Positions 1 to 8,180 of a stretch of 64,000 bases of DNA are shown here, one piece after another. The stretch is taken from assembly GCA_016294105.1 (NCBI GenBank), contig JAEDCN010000008.1, positions 23,923-87,922 on the forward strand, given 5' to 3'. The stretch is from Treponema sp. (GTDB lineage Bacteria; Spirochaetota; Spirochaetia; Treponematales; Treponemataceae). The position numbers were made by a program, and so were the translations under genes. How positions within the stretch are numbered: position 1 is the stretch's first letter; each line of letters starts with the position of its first letter. The notes under the pieces are model-generated. The model did no database searches. It had not been told where the DNA came from and was given only the letters and a program-made list of their open reading frames with translations.

Positions 1-734
1 TTTTCCATCACCGAATTATCAAGACAGTTCCCTTTCCTGGACATACTCTGTCTGATTCCTTTTTCTTTCAAACGCCGCTGATAATCATACATCTGGTACT
101 GCCAGCCCTGATCAGAATGGAGAATCAGATTTGTCCCATCAGGAATCTGTTTAAATGCTTTGTTAAGCATATCAACTGTCTGAGCATAGTTCGGACTTTC
201 AGAAAGATTCCAGCTGATTAATGACTGGTCATGTAAATCAAGAATTGGGGAAAGATAAAGCTTTGTTCCGAACAGATTAAACTGTGTAACATCTGTAACC
301 CATTTTTCATTAGATTTTGTTGTACTGAAATCTCGCTGCAAAAGATTAGGAGCCACTTTGCCTATCTGACCTTTATACGAATTGTATTTATGTTGACGGA
401 CCTTACACACAATATGTTCTTCATGCATCAGTTTCTGAATTACTTTGTGGTTTGTTGAAAAACCTCTATTCCTGAACTCTAAAGTAATCCTTCTATAGCC
501 ATAACGGCCTTTATTGGCATGATAAATCTGCTGGACAAGTTCTCGCTCTTCCTTGTGCTTATCCTGTTTCGGATGCGTTTCTGAGTAATAAAATGAACTT
601 CTTGGCAAACCTGTAAGTTTTGTCAAATCTGCAACGGAGTAATTCTGCCTTAATTCTTTGATGACTCTGATTTTTTGCTCTTTGAGTCCTTTTCCCGTTG
701 TTTGTCTTCCTGAATTAAGGCTGTTAATTTTTTT
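1..734 (-). CDS. IS3-family transposase orfB (DDE integrase), 3'-truncated by window
   Basis: The minus-strand frame -1 to orfA is open from the slip site at about 734 to the window edge. It holds an HTH_21-like N-terminal part followed by an rve integrase core. The DDE triad is visible: Asp in WVTDVTQF, Asp in LHSDQGWQYQ, and Glu in NSVME, whose codon is at positions 3-5, the last complete codon in the window. No stop or frameshift was seen over about 240 codons. It is probably made as an OrfAB fusion through -1 frameshifting and carries out cut-and-paste transposition via a circular intermediate, as known for IS3. Confidence 0.88.
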
Positions 735-1171
735 AGGAAATCATTCTCCATGCGAAGATATGCCAGTTCTTCATCCTTTGTCCATTCTTCTCTTGGTTTG
801 TTCGGTATTAAGCTTTTCTTTGGCATTTTTGAACGCCTGCCTTGTTTCTGAAACAGAGCTTCTGTACCACCGGTAATATACTTCTTTCGCCACGCACAGA
901 TTGTTCCTTGATTTGTTATTCCAAAAATCAATGCTGTTTGCAGATCTGAAAGATGATGCTCTTGCTGATAGTTTAACACTTTTAGCTTAAATTCTCCACT
1001 AAAATGGCGTGTTGGTTTTGTAAAACTTCCTGTCAATTCATATTGTGCAACCCATTGTTGAACACAGGTCCTTGCAACGTTGTATTTATTTGCAATTGTT
1101 CCTGCTCCTCCTTCTCCTAATAAATATGCATTTACAACTTTTAGCTTGAACTCATTTGAGTATTTAGACAT
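650..1171 (-). CDS. IS3-family transposase orfA (DNA-binding subunit)
   Basis: 173 residues. Two tandem helix-turn-helix units are visible (about residues 1-55 and 58-110: FKLKVVNAYLLGEGGAGTIA and FKLKVLNYQQEHHLSDLQTA), followed by a heptad-like stretch (ELAYLRMENDFLKKL) resembling the IS3 leucine zipper used to multimerise OrfA. The start is the ATG at 1171 preceded by AGGAGG. The in-frame slippery run A AAA AAA lies at 728-734 on the minus strand, about 25 codons before the orfA stop, and slipping -1 enters orfB. It binds the element's ends and represses or directs the transposase. Confidence 0.88.
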   Translation of the reverse strand: MSKYSNEFKLKVVNAYLLGEGGAGTIANKYNVARTCVQQWVAQYELTGSFTKPTRHFSGEFKLKVLNYQQEHHLSDLQTALIFGITNQGTICAWRKKYITGGTEALFQKQGRRSKMPKKSLIPNKPREEWTKDEELAYLRMENDFLKKLTALIQEDKQREKDSKSKKSESSKN

Positions 1172-1265
1172 AAAAAATGCACCTCCTAAAATTGAACTTT
1201 ATTTGTCCAACTTTAGGGGTGCACTTCACTTCACTTCAGGGGCAGCCTTTTTTTATGTGCTTCTA

Positions 1266-2264
1266 TTAAGCCTGACCTGCAGAACCAAGAACTTCCTTGT
1301 TCTTGTGCATATAGAGCTTCTTCAACTCATCACGAGCAGGACCCAGGTATTTGCGTGGGTCAAACTCTTCTGGATGCTCTGCAAATACCTTGCGGATAGC
1401 TGCTGTCATGGCCAAACGACCATCAGAGTCGATGTTGATCTTACATACAGCAGACTTTGCAGCCTTGCGCAACTGCTCCTCAGGAATACCAACAGAGTCT
1501 GTGAGCTTTCCGCCGTATTTTTCGATTTCCTTTACGTACTCAATAGGCACGGAGGAAGATCCGTGGAGAACGATGGGGAAGCCAGGAAGCTTCTTCTCGA
1601 TTTCCTCAAGGATGTCGAAGGCCAATGGAGGTGGAATCAGAACACCGTCGGCATTGCGTGTGCACTGTTCGGGCTTGAACTTCTGGCGACCGTGGCTTGT
1701 TCCGATGGAAATTGCCAAGGAATCTACTCCAGTCTTGCTTACAAAGTCCTGTACTTCCTCAGGCTTTGTGTAGTGGCTTTCTTCTGCACAAACGTCATCT
1801 TCAACACCAGCAAGAACTCCCAATTCTCCTTCTACTGTTACGTAGTGCTCACGGCTATGGGCATATTCACAAACCTGCTTGGTAAGAGCTACGTTTTCGT
1901 CATAGGGAAGGTGAGAACCGTCAATCATAACAGAAGAGAATCCACTGTCGATACAGTCCTTGCACAGCTCGAATGAATCACCGTGGTCAAGGTGCAGTAC
2001 GATAGGAATGTCATATCCGAGTTCATTTGCATACTCTACAGCACCACGAGCCATGTTTCTAAGCAGATTCTTGTTAGCGTACTTGCGGGCGCCGGAGGAA
2101 ACCTGAAGGATAACAGGAGACCGTGTTTCAACACAGGCCTGGATGATAGCCTGAAGCTGTTCCATGTCATTGAAGTTGTAGGCAGGAATTGCATATCCGC
2201 CCTTGATGGCCTTTGCAAACATATCTTTTGTATTTACAAGACCGAGTTCCTTGTAGTTTGTCAT
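1266..2264 (-). CDS. fba: class II fructose-1,6-bisphosphate aldolase
   Basis: 332 residues, full length for the family. It catalyses reversible cleavage of fructose-1,6-bisphosphate to glyceraldehyde-3-phosphate and dihydroxyacetone phosphate in cytosolic glycolysis. The class II metal site is visible: HLDHGDSF (catalytic Asp and zinc His), a middle GELG motif followed by GVEDD, and the C-terminal HGSSSVP loop with a further zinc His. The start at 2264 follows GAGGAG at a good distance and lies 24-30 nt downstream of a strong promoter. The gene is monocistronic. Its 3' flank is unusual because an IS3 element sits about 37 nt after the stop. Confidence 0.96.
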   Translation of the reverse strand: MTNYKELGLVNTKDMFAKAIKGGYAIPAYNFNDMEQLQAIIQACVETRSPVILQVSSGARKYANKNLLRNMARGAVEYANELGYDIPIVLHLDHGDSFELCKDCIDSGFSSVMIDGSHLPYDENVALTKQVCEYAHSREHYVTVEGELGVLAGVEDDVCAEESHYTKPEEVQDFVSKTGVDSLAISIGTSHGRQKFKPEQCTRNADGVLIPPPLAFDILEEIEKKLPGFPIVLHGSSSVPIEYVKEIEKYGGKLTDSVGIPEEQLRKAAKSAVCKINIDSDGRLAMTAAIRKVFAEHPEEFDPRKYLGPARDELKKLYMHKNKEVLGSAGQA

Positions 2265-2294
2265 GCTTGACTCCTCTGAATAAATATATATCGA

Positions 2295-2323
2295 AATATA
2301 TGCGTTTATAGGAAAATAATCAA
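2295..2323 (-). promoter_or_regulatory. sigma-70-type promoter of fba
   Basis: Minus strand: -35 TTGATT (2318-2323), 17-nt spacer, -10 TATATT (2295-2300). The predicted start near 2288 gives a 24-nt leader containing GAGGAG. Confidence 0.7.
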
Positions 2324-2352
2324 GAGTGGAAAATAAAAAAGGGAAAAAGAGT

Positions 2353-2381
2353 TTGACAAAGATATGTTGAAGAAATATAAT
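2353..2381 (+). promoter_or_regulatory. consensus sigma-70 promoter of the flaA pair
   Basis: A perfect match: -35 TTGACA (2353-2358), exactly 17 nt, -10 TATAAT (2376-2381). It should be among the strongest promoters in the window, fitting abundant sheath proteins, and it is sigma-70 rather than sigma-28 in type. Confidence 0.88.
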
Positions 2382-2434
2382 GATGACGATAATAATTGTA
2401 ACTATATCTTTTCAGTTCATTAAAGGAGTTATGG

Positions 2435-3148
2435 ATGAAGCAGGGCGTTTTTGTCTTTGTAAGTCTCGTTCTTATGGTCTTGTTCTGTGTTCCAGTTTTT
2501 GGACAGCCTAGTCTTAAGAGCGTAGAAACAATCAGTATTGATACTTTTGATACTGCTGATGAAATGGGTTGGACATGGGATTACCAGGCCAGCAGATTTG
2601 TTACAGAGGGATATCCCAAGGTTGGGTACTTCGATGGTATGCCTAGTTCCCTGATTCACTTGAGAAAGGATGGAGATCCTGATGCCAAGGTTCTTGGTGT
2701 AAAGGTTCTCTTTGATCGCAAGGGTGATAACTGGTTTGAAATCTTCCCCACCACAACTGGTGAGGATGGAGAAACAAAGAACCACGAGATTCCTCTGATT
2801 GGAAACGTTAACCAGATTGATTTCTGGGTATGGGGTGCCAATTATCTGTATTTCGTAGAAGTGCTTGTTCGTGATGCAGAAGGAAGAGTTCATGTAATTC
2901 CTGCTTGCAATACAGCATTTGACGGATGGCGTAACATTGTAGTTACTATGCCTACTTATATCCGCCAGCAGTCCCGTATGCGGTCAGGTCCTGAGATGTT
3001 GTCCTTTGTTGGTTTCAGAGTTCGCACCGATCCCAACGAGTATGTGGATGACTTCCTCATTTATTTTGATAACTTGAAGTATACAACAAATATCCTCGAG
3101 AACATCTACGATGGATATGAGTTGCGCAATGCTGACTTTGGTCAGTAG
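2435..3148 (+). CDS. flagellar filament outer layer (sheath) protein, FlaA family
   Basis: 237 residues. FlaA proteins form the sheath around the FlaB core of periplasmic flagella in spirochetes. A signal peptide is clear (KQGVFVFVSLVLMVLFCVPVFG then Q), matching Sec export to the periplasm. The body has the beta-rich FlaA pattern: a segment LGVKVLFDRKGDNWFEIFPT, then VNQIDFWVWGANY, then a C-terminal DDFLIYFDNLKYTT that closely parallels YYLYFDDLRAVT in the next gene. The start at 2435 follows AAAGGAG; an out-of-frame ATG sits 4 nt upstream. It is transcribed with the second flaA-like gene 14 nt downstream. Confidence 0.88.
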   Translation: MKQGVFVFVSLVLMVLFCVPVFGQPSLKSVETISIDTFDTADEMGWTWDYQASRFVTEGYPKVGYFDGMPSSLIHLRKDGDPDAKVLGVKVLFDRKGDNWFEIFPTTTGEDGETKNHEIPLIGNVNQIDFWVWGANYLYFVEVLVRDAEGRVHVIPACNTAFDGWRNIVVTMPTYIRQQSRMRSGPEMLSFVGFRVRTDPNEYVDDFLIYFDNLKYTTNILENIYDGYELRNADFGQ

Positions 3149-3162
3149 GAGGGTGGAGAAAG

Positions 3163-3879
3163 ATGAAAAGAGTAATCGCTGTATTGATGGTGCTTGCCAC
3201 CTTTGGAATGGTTTTTGCCCAGCAGGGTACAAGCTTGACAGATCCTGATCCAACCATTATTGGAGCAGATTCTGCAAAGCAGGCTTTGAGAGAAGTTTCT
3301 GTTGATTTGTTTGAGCGTGAAGGTTCTTGGAATGCACGTATTTCATCTGACAATGGTGTTATTAGCTCCCGCTTGTTCGATGGAAGTCCTGCTTCCAAGG
3401 AGCCTATGGCTGAAAACGAAGGTGTAACAGACGAGCGTGTACTGGGTGTGAAGGTTGAGTTCTTCCGCCGTGGTATCAACAGTTTCTATGTAACTGCTGC
3501 TCGCCCAATTCCTATCGAGGGAATTACCAAGACTGTTTCTGTATGGGTAACTGGACGTAACCAGGGACACAATCTGTATCTGTTGGTTCAGGACTATTTC
3601 GGAAACAACTTTGAGATTTACATGGGTTCCTTGGCCTTCTCTGGTTGGAAGAAAATGACTGCAGCTGTTCCACCTTCTCCTGATGGGGAGCGGGGAATTG
3701 TACAGCAGAGTGCCTATTACGGAGAGCGCCCTGGATTGCGGATTATTGGTTTCCGTATCGACTGTGATCCTTTGTTGGCTCGTGGTTCCTACTACCTGTA
3801 CTTTGATGATCTTCGTGCTGTTACCGACTTGTATGACATGGAAAACCGCAACGAAGACGACATGATTGACAACTGGTAA
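3163..3879 (+). CDS. flaA: flagellar filament outer layer protein FlaA
   Basis: 238 residues, paralogous to the preceding gene. Signal peptide MKRVIAVLMVLATFGMVFA then QQG. Shared features include VLGVKVEFFRRGINSFYVTA, VSVWVTGRNQGHNLYLLVQD and the C-terminal YYLYFDDLRAVTDLYD. The tail is strongly acidic (ENRNEDDMIDNW). RBS GGAGG lies 8 nt before ATG 3163. The two genes form a unit closed by a terminator at 3901. Tandem FlaA paralogs are known in treponemes; which of the pair matches which described FlaA cannot be decided without alignment. Confidence 0.9.
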   Translation: MKRVIAVLMVLATFGMVFAQQGTSLTDPDPTIIGADSAKQALREVSVDLFEREGSWNARISSDNGVISSRLFDGSPASKEPMAENEGVTDERVLGVKVEFFRRGINSFYVTAARPIPIEGITKTVSVWVTGRNQGHNLYLLVQDYFGNNFEIYMGSLAFSGWKKMTAAVPPSPDGERGIVQQSAYYGERPGLRIIGFRIDCDPLLARGSYYLYFDDLRAVTDLYDMENRNEDDMIDNW

Positions 3880-3900
3880 TCAGTCTAAAATCTTGTGAAA

Positions 3901-3928
3901 GACCCTTGCTTGTGCAGGGGTCTTTTTT
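3901..3928 (+). terminator. rho-independent terminator after flaA pair
   Basis: Stem GACCCTTGC / GCAGGGGTC with one G-T pair, a TTGT loop and a run of seven Ts. Confidence 0.88.
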
Positions 3929-3930
3929 TA

Positions 3931-3999
3931 TTATGGTTCTACAATTTTTGAGAACCATAACAAAGGCGAGTCAAGGAGTTAAGCAAAGCGTCCCTTGAC
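3931..3999. repeat. two consecutive intergenic inverted repeats
   Basis: Right after the terminator is a perfect 10-bp inverted repeat TTATGGTTCT / AGAACCATAA (3931-3940, 3951-3960). A second hairpin follows, GTCAAGG / CCCTTGAC (3970-3976, 3992-3999). No open frame is present. They could be a small structured RNA, a regulator site, or the leader of the next gene. Confidence 0.5.
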
Positions 4000-4068
4000 C
4001 GATTGTATTCCCTGTAGCTTTTTTTGAGGAAATTCAGTATCTTGTAATTCAATAAGAGGTATTCCGCT

Positions 4069-4860
4069 ATGATTAATTTTAATGAGAAAAAAGGTTTTAT
4101 CTGTGATATGGATGGTGTGATTTATCACGGGAATAAGATTCTTCCTGGTGTGGCTGACTTTATCAGTTGGTTGCAAAGGACAGGAAAGGAATTTCTTTTT
4201 TTGACAAATAATAGTGGCTCCACTCCCAAGGAATTGCAGCAAAAATTGGCTCGTATGGGACTGGATGTTCCAGAAAAGCATTTTTATACCAGTGCCTTGG
4301 CTACAGCTGCTTTCTTGAAGGAGCAGTCTCCAGGCTGTTCAGTATATGCCATTGGTGAAGCTGGTTTGTTCAATGCCTTGTATGATGCTGGAATTACCAT
4401 GAATGATGTGAATCCAGATTACGTGGTTATGGGGGAAGGGAAGTCCTATTCATTGGATTCCTTAACCAAGGCAACGAATCTGGTGGTGAATGGAGCCCGA
4501 TTGATTGGAGCCAACTCCGATGTTTCTGGGCCAATTGAAAACGGTATAACCCCTGCTTGTAGGGCCTTGGTGGCACCCATTGAAATGGCTACTGGAACAC
4601 AGGCGTATTTCTGCGGCAAGCCCAATCCCTTGATGATGCGAACTGGACTGAAGCTTTTGGGATGCCATTCTGGAGAAGCCGTTATGGTGGGAGACCGTAT
4701 GGATACAGATATAATTTCTGGATTGGAAAGTGGTATGTCTACGGTGCTTGTTTTGTCTGGTGTGTCTACTATGGACACTCTGAAAACCTATGCCTACCGA
4801 CCTACCGTGGTTTTGGATGGAGTAGGGGAAATCGTTCGTATGGCTGAATCTGCTGTATAA
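4069..4860 (+). CDS. HAD-superfamily (subfamily IIA) NagD-like sugar phosphatase
   Basis: 263 residues. HAD motifs appear in order: DMDGVIYHG (nucleophile Asp and acid/base Asp, about residues 14-22), LTNNSG (motif II), GKPNP (motif III Lys) and VGDRMDTDI (motif IV). The cap lies between motifs II and III, as in NagD/AraL/PGP-type enzymes that dephosphorylate small phosphorylated metabolites. The true substrate cannot be read from sequence. RBS AAGAGG precedes ATG 4069. A bidirectional terminator separates it from convergent hisS. Confidence 0.88.
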   Translation: MINFNEKKGFICDMDGVIYHGNKILPGVADFISWLQRTGKEFLFLTNNSGSTPKELQQKLARMGLDVPEKHFYTSALATAAFLKEQSPGCSVYAIGEAGLFNALYDAGITMNDVNPDYVVMGEGKSYSLDSLTKATNLVVNGARLIGANSDVSGPIENGITPACRALVAPIEMATGTQAYFCGKPNPLMMRTGLKLLGCHSGEAVMVGDRMDTDIISGLESGMSTVLVLSGVSTMDTLKTYAYRPTVVLDGVGEIVRMAESAV

Positions 4861-4881
4861 TTTGAATCAATTGAGTGATGC

Positions 4882-4944
4882 AAAAAACCTCCTGTTACCT
4901 AGGATGAAAAGATAGTTCTCTTGGGTAACGGAGGTTTTTTGTTT
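4882..4944. terminator. bidirectional terminator between HAD gene and hisS
   Basis: Long stem AAAAACCTCC-GTTACC pairing with GGTAAC-GGAGGTTTTT. A- and T-runs on opposite sides let it serve both convergent genes. Confidence 0.88.
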
Positions 4945-4950
4945 TAAAAA

Positions 4951-6255
4951 TTATTTATTTTGTAGGATGGAGATAGCTTGTTCTAAGGGAATGGAGTCGA
5001 ACTGTTCCCGTGTTTGAAGGTTCTTGAGGGTAACAACTCCTTTTTCCACATCCTCTCCCTTAATGAGCATACCGAAGGGAATGCCCTTCTTTTCTGCCAT
5101 GGTATACTGTGCTGTAATTTTCTTTGGATCAGGGAACACCTCGCAGGAAATACCAGCAGAACGAAGCTTGTTGGCTACAGTTTGATAGGCGATGGAAAGC
5201 TTTTCATCCAGACAGAAAATTTCCACAGAAAGGTGGCTTTTTTTGTGCTCCAGTTTTCCTAGCTGCTCCAAGCCAGCAATCAAACGGTCAAGACCGATGG
5301 ATGAACCCACGCCAGGCACCTTGTCCTTCATGTAAAGTCCTGCCAGGTTGTCATATCGGCCACCAGAACAAACAGAACCGATGGATGGCAACTGGTTCAG
5401 GAAGGTTTCATAAACAACACCTGTGTAGTAATCAAGTCCACGGGTGATGGAGGGGTCTAACACAAAGCTGTCTGCAATGCCTGTAGCTTCCATCATAGCT
5501 CTGATTTCTCGTAGGCGCTGGGAATGGGCAGAAGGGCCACCTGCAAGGCTTTCCATCTGATTCAAGGTAGCCTCAAAGGTTTCCTGCTTGGTGATGTACT
5601 TGATAATATCTTGAGCTGCTTCTGCAGAGTCAGTAATTTCTTGAAGCTGACTCAACACTTCTTCTTGTCCAATCTTTGCTAATTTATCTACAATTCTGAG
5701 GATGTCCTCGCTTTTTTCCTGGAGATTTCGTTTCTCCAAGAATTGATTGAAAATACCTCGGTGGCTCAGGTGGATGGTAATATCTTCTACACCGATTGCT
5801 GACAGGGCAGATTTCATCAATGAGAGGATTTCAAAGTCACTGGCGGCACTATCCGAACCAACGCAGTCAAAATCACACTGGACAAACTCTCGATAACGGC
5901 CAGCCTGTGGTTTTTCGCCACGCCAAACCTTGGCAATGTGGTAGCGTTTGAAGGGAAAGTATAGCTCGTCCTTGTGTTCCGCAGTAAAACGGGCAAAGGG
6001 TACTGTTAGGTCAAAGCGAAGGGCCACATCACGACCACCGTTATCTTGGAATCGGAACACCTGCTTTTCTGTTTCTCCATTGCTTTTTCGAAGGAGTATT
6101 TCAGAATATTCCATTACAGGAGTGTCTATGGGAACATAGCCATAATTACGAAAGGTGGCAGTAAGCTTTTCAATCAAACTGGAACGGGTGATCTCGGCTT
6201 CTGGTAAAAAATCTCTGAAGCCCTTGAGAATGCGAGGTTGTATGAGTTTTTCCAT
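4951..6255 (-). CDS. hisS: histidyl-tRNA synthetase
   Basis: 434 residues, a class II aminoacyl-tRNA synthetase that charges tRNA-His in the cytosol. Motif 2 region RFDLTVPFARF, the HisRS-specific RGLDYYTGVVYE and motif 3 GGRYDNL are all present, with the anticodon-binding domain in the last 90 residues. The first residues read MEKLIQPRILKGFRDFLP, the normal HisRS N-terminus (K-G-x-R-D), which fixes the start at 6255. No ribosome binding site precedes the ATG; the -10 box ends 6 nt before it, so the mRNA is predicted to be leaderless. Confidence 0.97.
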   Translation of the reverse strand: MEKLIQPRILKGFRDFLPEAEITRSSLIEKLTATFRNYGYVPIDTPVMEYSEILLRKSNGETEKQVFRFQDNGGRDVALRFDLTVPFARFTAEHKDELYFPFKRYHIAKVWRGEKPQAGRYREFVQCDFDCVGSDSAASDFEILSLMKSALSAIGVEDITIHLSHRGIFNQFLEKRNLQEKSEDILRIVDKLAKIGQEEVLSQLQEITDSAEAAQDIIKYITKQETFEATLNQMESLAGGPSAHSQRLREIRAMMEATGIADSFVLDPSITRGLDYYTGVVYETFLNQLPSIGSVCSGGRYDNLAGLYMKDKVPGVGSSIGLDRLIAGLEQLGKLEHKKSHLSVEIFCLDEKLSIAYQTVANKLRSAGISCEVFPDPKKITAQYTMAEKKGIPFGMLIKGEDVEKGVVTLKNLQTREQFDSIPLEQAISILQNK

Positions 6256-6266
6256 ATCGGTATAAT
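6238..6266 (+). promoter_or_regulatory. promoter of coaX, overlapping the hisS start
   Basis: -35 TTGTAT (6238-6243), 17 nt, -10 TATAAT (6261-6266). The -35 lies inside the hisS coding start and the -10 shares five bases with the opposing hisS -10. Confidence 0.7.
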
Positions 6267-6290
6267 AGCCACATTGGAGGAAAAATTCAA
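6262..6290 (-). promoter_or_regulatory. leaderless-type promoter of hisS
   Basis: Minus strand: -35 TTGAAT (6285-6290), 17 nt, -10 TATTAT (6262-6267), then exactly 6 nt to ATG. The predicted transcription start is therefore the A of the start codon. Confidence 0.68.
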
Positions 6291-7097
6291 TTGCTTTTAA
6301 CTATAGACATAGGAAATACAAATATTGTTGTAGCACTGTTCAAGAACGAGGTGATTTTTTCTACTTGGAGGTTATTTACAGACACTCGTAGAACAGGTGA
6401 CGAATATGGAAGTATGCTTACTTCCCTTTTGCAGGATGATGGGATTGATTTGAAGGAAATTGACTTTTGCGTGGTAAGCTCTGTTGTTCCTGTTTTGATT
6501 GGAGCCTTTGTGGGATTGATTGAACGGAAGACCGGTAAAAAGCCTGTGGTCATCAATCCTTCTATTTTTCCCCTTTTGCCAGTAAGGGTGCCAGAAACTG
6601 CAGTACACGAAATTGGAAGCGATCTTTTGTGTAATGCGGTGGAGGCTTTTTGCCGCTACAAGTCTGCTTGTATTGTGGTTGATTTTGGTACAGCCCTGAC
6701 CTTTACTGCAGTGGGGGCCACAGGAGATTTGCTGGGAATTGCCATTACTCCTGGACTTGGCACTGCACGGAATTCCCTTTTTGAGGATACCGCTCAGCTT
6801 CCATCCATTCCGTTGGAAGCACCACCCACCAGCCTGGGAACAAATACCATTCATTCCATTCAGGCTGGAATTGTGTTGGGGTACAAGAGTCTTGTAGAAG
6901 GGTTGGTGCAGCAGATGAAGCAGGATATTGCTGCTCAAACGGGAGTGAAGGAGTCTGACATTAAGGTGGTGGCTACTGGTGGGCTCAATAGTGTGCTCAA
7001 ACCCCTTACAGATATTTTTCAGGATGTGGACAAATCCTTTACTCTCTGCGGTTTGTGTCGAATTGCAACTATATTGAAGGATAAGGGTGTATCATAA
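6291..7097 (+). CDS. coaX: type III pantothenate kinase
   Basis: 268 residues. It catalyses the first step of coenzyme A synthesis, ATP-dependent phosphorylation of pantothenate; CoaX enzymes need a monovalent cation and are not feedback-inhibited by CoA. The ASKHA-fold phosphate loop MLLTIDIGNTNIVVALF starts the protein; VVDFGTALTFTAV is the second acidic nucleotide motif and GITPGLGTARNSLF-type residues follow. The start is a TTG at 6291 with GGAGG 10 nt upstream, because DIGNTN must sit about 7 residues from the N-terminus. It is closed by a terminator at 7131. Confidence 0.94.
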   Translation: MLLTIDIGNTNIVVALFKNEVIFSTWRLFTDTRRTGDEYGSMLTSLLQDDGIDLKEIDFCVVSSVVPVLIGAFVGLIERKTGKKPVVINPSIFPLLPVRVPETAVHEIGSDLLCNAVEAFCRYKSACIVVDFGTALTFTAVGATGDLLGIAITPGLGTARNSLFEDTAQLPSIPLEAPPTSLGTNTIHSIQAGIVLGYKSLVEGLVQQMKQDIAAQTGVKESDIKVVATGGLNSVLKPLTDIFQDVDKSFTLCGLCRIATILKDKGVS

Positions 7098-7130
7098 AAT
7101 TAGACACAAGTATTGTAGGAACGAAAGATT

Positions 7131-7162
7131 TGAAGGCAGGCCATTTGGTCTGCCTTTTTTTA
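7131..7162 (+). terminator. rho-independent terminator after coaX
   Basis: Stem AAGGCAGGCC / GGTCTGCCTT (one G-T pair), loop ATTT, then T7. Confidence 0.87.
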
Positions 7163-7199
7163 GGTTACATGGTGAATGCTGGAAGTAGAGTGTTGAAGT

Positions 7200-7230
7200 A
7201 AAAAAAAACTCTCACTTTCGTGAGAGTTTT
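7200..7230 (-). terminator. terminator of the tRNA-Gly transcript
   Basis: Minus strand: perfect 11-bp stem AAAACTCTCAC / GTGAGAGTTTT with a GAAA tetraloop and a trailing T-run, directly after the tRNA. Confidence 0.87.
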
Positions 7231-7231
7231 C

Positions 7232-7303
<72 letters not shown>

Positions 7304-7314
7304 AATGTGAGAAT

Positions 7315-7343
7315 AATATAGCAAGAAATAAAAATTGTGTCAA
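7315..7343 (-). promoter_or_regulatory. tRNA-Gly promoter
   Basis: Minus strand: -35 TTGACA (7338-7343), 17 nt, -10 TATATT (7315-7320), 11 nt before the tRNA. Confidence 0.82.
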
Positions 7344-7376
7344 CTGGTTTTATTAAAAAATCGAAAAAAAATCTAC

Positions 7377-7405
7377 TTGCGTAATGTAACTGAATTCTTT
7401 ATCCT
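7377..7405 (+). promoter_or_regulatory. promoter of the TPR-like secreted protein
   Basis: -35 TTGCGT (7377-7382), 17 nt, -10 TATCCT (7400-7405), 8 nt before ATG 7414. No Shine-Dalgarno fits between them. Confidence 0.5.
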
Positions 7406-7413
7406 TATGTTAT

Positions 7414-8157
7414 ATGAGTATGTGTAAGTTTTGTAAATTATTTTTAGTGATGCTTGTGGCTACGGCCAGTTTGTTTGCGGAAGTGAATACTCATGATGTT
7501 TTGTGGGATGAGTATATTGCACTGCGAGATGCCATGTATAATAACACTTATTCTGCTGAAGGGCTGTTACCATTGTATGATACTGCCGTGGCCAGTGCAA
7601 AGGCAAATTTTAGTGAGGATACCTTGTTGGTGGCTCTTTCTCGTTGTGAGTATATTATGGGACGGGCATATTCCTATGAGGAGAATAAGGATGCTGCCGG
7701 AGCACGATATGATGCTGGTGATAAGTATGCGGAGCAGGCCTTGGACATTCGTGAAAGTGCTACAGCCCACCTGATGCGAGGTGAGAATATTTCTCAGAAT
7801 TGTTCTGTAAAGCCTGTTTCCTATGCCTTGTCTCATGGAACGAAGATTAGTGGCTTGGCTAAGAAGGTGCTGAAGTTGGATAAAAATTATGGTGCAGCCA
7901 TGTATCTGCAAACTGCCCAGCACATTTATGCTCCAGCTCCCTTCCACAACCACAAGAAAGGTATCAAGGAAATGCAGGAGATTCTAAATGATTCCTCTGT
8001 TCGGCTGGAAAAGGATGATGTATTCAACCTTACCAGTGCCATTGGATATGGCCATTTGCAGCGGGAAGAAAAGGCTGAGGCAAAGAAGTGGCTCCAGAAG
8101 GCCTTGGAAGTATATCCTGGAAATAAATATGTTCAGTCGTTATTGAAAGATTTGTAA
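7414..8157 (+). CDS. secreted TPR-like protein of unknown function
   Basis: 247 residues. A signal peptide is visible (KFCKLFLVMLVATASLFA then EVNTH). The mature part is all alpha with TPR-like helix pairs: LLPLYDTAVASAKANFSEDT, EQALDIRESATAHLMRGENI, and a last unit EEKAEAKKWLQKALEVYPGN that is close to the TPR consensus. Such periplasmic TPR proteins usually act as scaffolds; no enzymatic motif is seen. It is followed 24 nt later by a glycosyltransferase and PlsC and may share their transcript, which hints at envelope lipid work. Translation initiation looks leaderless. Confidence 0.8.
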   Translation: MSMCKFCKLFLVMLVATASLFAEVNTHDVLWDEYIALRDAMYNNTYSAEGLLPLYDTAVASAKANFSEDTLLVALSRCEYIMGRAYSYEENKDAAGARYDAGDKYAEQALDIRESATAHLMRGENISQNCSVKPVSYALSHGTKISGLAKKVLKLDKNYGAAMYLQTAQHIYAPAPFHNHKKGIKEMQEILNDSSVRLEKDDVFNLTSAIGYGHLQREEKAEAKKWLQKALEVYPGNKYVQSLLKDL

Positions 8158-8180
8158 GGATAGGATACAGTAGGACTACT

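Larger units (their letters stand above)
1..1228 (-). mobile_element. IS3-family insertion sequence, cut by window edge
   Basis: The element has two overlapping transposase frames on the minus strand (orfA, then orfB in the -1 frame), the IS3-family layout. Its orfA-side end lies near 1228, where the sequence reads TGTCCAACTTTAGGGG then TGCACTTCA on the plus strand; on the element's own strand this gives an end starting TGAAGTGCACCCC, typical of IS3 inverted repeats. Three overlapping TTCA steps at 1225-1238 blur the exact boundary and any target duplication. The other end is outside the window. Both frames look intact, so the copy may be active. Confidence 0.88.

Noticed and set aside
1080..1976. 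298-codon plus-strand frame
   Set aside because: It is antisense to the transposase orfA and the aldolase, which have strong family motifs and ribosome binding sites; it has none.
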